Source: Halanaerobiaceae bacterium (GTDB lineage Bacteria; Bacillota_F; Halanaerobiia; Halanaerobiales; CSSED10-376). Taken from it: a stretch of 7,613 nt of DNA. The position numbers and the translations under genes were made by a program. Positions 5,379-7,613 of this stretch are shown in pieces. Each line of letters starts with the position of its first letter. Within the stretch, counting starts at the first letter, position 1. The stretch covers positions 1 to 7,613 of the forward strand of contig PWOK01000166.1 of the NCBI GenBank assembly GCA_003557445.1, given 5' to 3'. The notes under the pieces are model-generated. The model had not been told where the DNA came from. It worked only from the letters and a program-made list of their open reading frames with translations, and ran no database searches.

Positions 5379-7052
5379 ATGTTTAGATCTAAGAAAAAAT
5401 TATTTATTATAGCTTTAGCAGTAGTTTTTTTGATGGCAATGTTTACCGGATGTGATTTGATTGATTTTGAAGATTCCTATGATGTTTCAGGGGTAGTAGA
5501 GGATGAAGAAGGAGAAGGATTGGGAGGTATTGAACTGGCCTGGGAAGATGAAAATGATGCCGGTACAGTAGAAACAAGAGTAGATGGAGCCTTTGCCATT
5601 ACTGATTTAGTTGGAGAAGCTATCATAACTCCAGTGGCACTCCAAGGTTATGAATTTGAACCAGCAAGTGTTACAGTAACAGAAGAAACTGATAATATAA
5701 CTTTTGTCCGTAAAGTAGAGGCTGTTGGTGCTATAGATCCTGCAGATATAGATAATGAGATGGTAGCTAGATTTGATGCTTCAGAATTGGAAGATGGACT
5801 TGTAAGTGTTTGGGAAGATCTTAGTGGTAGTGGTAATGACGCAGTGGCTAATAATGTACCATTACAGGTAATTGATGGTTTAATGTATTTTGAAGGAATT
5901 ACAGATAAGTTTTTTGATGTTAATTTTGATGAACCTGTTGAGGTACCCTGGACAATATTTATGACCTTCCAGATGGAAGAAGAAGGTACCATTTTTGATG
6001 ATCAACATGGTGCCAATAGAGTCCGAATATTATATCATGGTGATGCATTAAGATTAACCAGTAGTCGCTGGGATTCTCAGGCTGTTTATGAAGATTTTGA
6101 AGTTCCTTCTGAATTTAAGATTGGAACATTTGCCTGGGCTGGTGAAGAAGATGATGACGGTGAATGGATAGATGAAAAAGGTAATTTAATAAGGCTTAAT
6201 GGTGAACAAAAAGCACGCAGTGCAGGTACCGAAAATATGATGGATACTTTAAGGATTGGTAGTGAAAATGGTCCTGGAAATCCATTTACAGGTGTAATTG
6301 GGGAAATTATAATATTTAAAGGTGAAGTAGAATTTGAAGATATGGCTGGAATAGAAACATATTTAACTGAAAAATGGGAAGATATAGAAATTGGAGAACC
6401 AAAAGAGTATAGTGCTATTGATCCAGCAGATATTGACAATATGATTGCCTGGTATGATGCCTCAGAATTAGAAGATGGAGAAATTGATATCTGGGAAGAT
6501 CTGAGTGGTAATGAATATCATGCAGTTCATGATTCAGGACATGCTGATCAGAGTGAAGATGAAGCTAAACCTGTAGCAGAAGATGGTACTTTAAAATTTG
6601 ATAATAGTACTTTAACAGCTGATTTTGGTGGGGATGTATATGAAAATCCATATACAGCTTTTTATATAGTTAAAGTAGAAGATGAGGGTGCTGTAACTGG
6701 TGGTATTGATGATGGAAATAGATTTAGGTTACTCACCATTAGTGATGGTACTGAATTAAGAATGGCAGATTCTAACTGGGATGGTTCTGATGTTGATGCA
6801 GAAGTTCCAACTCCATTAATATCAATTACATCTATATTTGATGATCACGATAGTTTAATACGCAAAAATTTTCAAGAAGGTCATCGTTCAGGTTTTACTG
6901 ATGATAACTTAACTGGAATAAGATTCGGTGGAGAACAATTCCACAGGAATCATTTTACAGGTGAATTAAATGAATTGATAATTTTTGATGGTAGACTTGA
7001 TGAAGATGATATTATTGGAATAGAGATTTATTTAATGGAAAAATGGCTGTAA
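5379..7052 (+). CDS. Surface lipoprotein with CarboxypepD-regulatory-like domain and two LamG-like repeats
   Basis: This is a 557-residue, very acidic exported lipoprotein. Seen: N-terminal MFRSKKK, a hydrophobic segment at about residues 8-22 and a lipobox FTGC with the lipidated Cys25 (Phe at -3 is acceptable but not ideal). Residues about 33-112 form a carboxypeptidase-regulatory-like beta-sandwich (YDVSGVVEDEEGEGLGGIEL, then VDGAFAITDL and LQGYEFEPASVTV). Two LamG/ConA-like repeats follow at 118-333 and 346-557, each opening with AIDPADIDN, DASELEDG and WEDLSG and closing with an EIIIF or ELIIF strand and a YL.EKW helix. Anchored on the cell surface, it probably serves adhesion or glycan binding (inference; no enzyme motif seen). 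The ATG follows GAAGGGGG (5361-5368) with ten bases between. It has tandem promoters and its own terminator, so it is likely monocistronic. The excess of Asp and Glu fits a salt-exposed protein. Confidence 0.88.
   Translation: MFRSKKKLFIIALAVVFLMAMFTGCDLIDFEDSYDVSGVVEDEEGEGLGGIELAWEDENDAGTVETRVDGAFAITDLVGEAIITPVALQGYEFEPASVTVTEETDNITFVRKVEAVGAIDPADIDNEMVARFDASELEDGLVSVWEDLSGSGNDAVANNVPLQVIDGLMYFEGITDKFFDVNFDEPVEVPWTIFMTFQMEEEGTIFDDQHGANRVRILYHGDALRLTSSRWDSQAVYEDFEVPSEFKIGTFAWAGEEDDDGEWIDEKGNLIRLNGEQKARSAGTENMMDTLRIGSENGPGNPFTGVIGEIIIFKGEVEFEDMAGIETYLTEKWEDIEIGEPKEYSAIDPADIDNMIAWYDASELEDGEIDIWEDLSGNEYHAVHDSGHADQSEDEAKPVAEDGTLKFDNSTLTADFGGDVYENPYTAFYIVKVEDEGAVTGGIDDGNRFRLLTISDGTELRMADSNWDGSDVDAEVPTPLISITSIFDDHDSLIRKNFQEGHRSGFTDDNLTGIRFGGEQFHRNHFTGELNELIIFDGRLDEDDIIGIEIYLMEKWL
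5730..6377 (+). repeat. LamG-like repeat 1 of the lipoprotein (residues 118-333)
   Basis: Opens with AIDPADIDNEMVARFDASEL and WEDLSGSGNDAV and closes with GVIGEIIIFKGEV and YLTEKW. It is similar to repeat 2 at both protein and DNA level near the start, for example shared GATGCNTCAGAATT and TGGGAAGATCT words. It carries an insert relative to repeat 2 around GEEDDDGEWIDEKGN. A 12-residue acidic linker (EDIEIGEPKEYS) joins it to repeat 2. Confidence 0.75.
6414..7049 (+). repeat. LamG-like repeat 2 of the lipoprotein (residues 346-557)
   Basis: Opens with AIDPADIDNMIAWYDASEL and WEDLSGNEYHAV and closes with GELNELIIFDGRL and YLMEKWL at the C-terminus. Its SGNEYHA and VYENPYTAFYIVKVEDEG sections look closer to the single-domain secreted protein upstream (SGNDYHA, PNSIFVLVKLDEG) than repeat 1 does, suggesting a three-copy family formed by duplication. 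Confidence 0.75.
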
Positions 7053-7136
7053 TTTAAATTTAATAGCTAAGTAGAATATAATAAAACTATTGTGCAGTAA
7101 TAAACAATGAAAAATTGCATATGAAGAATTATTTTT

Positions 7137-7176
7137 AATCCCTAATACTTAATATTAAGTATTAGGGATTATTTTT
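7137..7176 (+). terminator. Rho-independent terminator of the lipoprotein gene
   Basis: AATCCCTAATACTTAAT (7137-7153) is followed directly by its exact reverse complement (7154-7170), a perfect 34-base palindrome with GGG/CCC near the base of the stem and an ATTTTT tract after it (7171-7176). It lies 84 bases after the lipoprotein stop. The T-rich upstream flank lacks an A run, so it should work mainly for + strand transcripts. Confidence 0.85.
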
Positions 7177-7279
7177 GTGAAAAGGGATTACTATTTGTTT
7201 TACTGTCTCATTACAATAATTTAAAAAGGTAAAGGTTTATTGAATAATAATGAGATTAAAAATAAAAACTAAATAAATG

Positions 7280-7308
7280 TTGACAATAACAAATCCCTTT
7301 GATAAGCT
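7280..7308 (+). promoter_or_regulatory. Weak promoter candidate before the phosphofructokinase remnant
   Basis: A perfect TTGACA (7280-7285) is followed after 17 bases by TAAGCT (7303-7308), only a three-of-six -10. An AGGAG lies shortly downstream at 7315-7319. It might be the surviving promoter of the intact ancestor of the pseudogene. Low confidence because the -10 is poor. Confidence 0.3.
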
Positions 7309-7361
7309 ATTAATAGGAGAAATAATTTAGTAATTACATAAAGAAAAGAAGATTATTAAAG

Positions 7362-7613
7362 GTGGGGTTTCTACTTGCCCCCAAAACAAAAAAATATGCA
7401 GATAAGATTGTTTATGATCTAAAAGTAATAGGTATTCCCAAAACCATTGATAATGATTTAAAGGGAACTGATAATTGTCCCGGTTTTGAAGAGAGTTTTG
7501 TAACAGAAGATATAATTAATTATAGCAGATCTTTGATACAGGGTAATGTACAAACACCTTCATAGGATAGATTATCCAGATACCATACACTTAACAAAAA
7601 ATTTGTAAAACCA
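7362..7613 (+). pseudogene. Decayed 6-phosphofructokinase fragment (probably PPi-type), internally deleted, runs off the window
   Basis: Seen: KKYADKIVYDLKVIGIPKTI followed by DNDLKGTDNCPGF, the phosphofructokinase core segment (GIPKTIDND with the catalytic Asp region; the KTIDNDLxGTDxCPGF form is typical of long or PPi-type enzymes). Directly after PGF, where intact enzymes continue with GSAAKYIA, the sequence jumps to ESFVTEDIINYSRSLIQGNV, which resembles the extreme C-terminus of the same family. A TAG (7563-7565) interrupts it, yet the same frame continues with DRLSRYHTLNKKFVKP, again like the family's C-terminal GLPRY.RLNK. So roughly 200-300 central residues and the N-terminal ATP/PPi-loop region with its GGD/GGND motif are missing. 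The open frame could start at GTG 7362, or a TTG at 7375 (another frame, soon stopped) could use AAAGGTGG; neither would give an active enzyme. The comparison relies on remembered family sequence. Confidence 0.72.

Larger units (their letters stand above)
7053..7361 (+). other. Intergenic region with terminator and weak promoter
   Basis: This 309-base stretch holds the palindromic terminator (7137-7170), a weak promoter candidate (7280-7308) and an AGGAG (7315-7319) with no start codon within reach. No coding potential is seen; frames are broken by frequent stops. The last part may be the remains of the control region of the decayed phosphofructokinase gene. Confidence 0.5.

Noticed and set aside
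5648..6439. Minus-strand open frames inside the lipoprotein gene
   Set aside because: They are serine/isoleucine-rich mirror translations of the acidic coding strand, with no ribosome site or recognisable domain.
7206..7255. Inverted repeat TCTCATTA ... TAATGAGA
   Set aside because: Only eight base pairs with a 34-base AT-rich loop; expected by chance at this composition.
7053..7361. tRNA, CRISPR or insertion-sequence ends in the intergenic regions
   Set aside because: No cloverleaf, repeat-spacer pattern, transposase fragment or flanking target duplication was seen.

Overview
The window is AT-rich and comes from an anaerobic, fermentative, low-GC bacterium. A glycyl radical enzyme with its activase implies strict anaerobiosis. 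The leader regions carry strong Shine-Dalgarno and sigma-A-like signals typical of Firmicutes. The two exported proteins are crowded with Asp and Glu, while the cytoplasmic enzymes are lysine-rich. That combination fits a halophilic Halanaerobiales-type organism, but this assignment is an inference.

Layout, all genes on the + strand. (1) Positions 1-4103 hold three tightly spaced genes, probably one operon: the 3' part of a GH31 alpha-xylosidase (YicI type), a radical-SAM glycyl-radical-enzyme activase with two ferredoxin-like clusters, and a 726-residue glycyl radical enzyme (GRE). Gaps are 26 and 20 bases. (2) After an extended -10 promoter lies a gene for a small secreted protein made of one LamG/concanavalin A-like domain (4265-4996). 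(3) A 382-base AT-rich region carries two tandem extended -10 promoters, a possible amphipathic mini-ORF, hairpins and an orphan Shine-Dalgarno sequence. (4) A lipoprotein gene follows (5379-7052), with a carboxypeptidase-regulatory-like domain and two LamG-like repeats related to the domain in (2). (5) A perfect 34-base palindromic terminator and a short intergenic stretch lead to a decayed 6-phosphofructokinase gene with internal deletion and an in-frame stop, running off the window end.

How they may work together: the alpha-xylosidase would release xylose (or a related sugar) from imported alpha-xylosides such as xyloglucan fragments, and the GRE would act on a sugar-derived or fermentation intermediate. 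The GRE is the most interesting item. Its catalytic cysteine loop reads GCNW rather than the GCVE of GRE dehydratases and C-N/C-S lyases, and it lacks the double Cys of pyruvate formate-lyase, so its reaction cannot be assigned from known family members. The two LamG-like proteins are exported and surface-associated; they could bind glycans, but nothing in the sequence fixes a ligand or ties them to the GRE operon.
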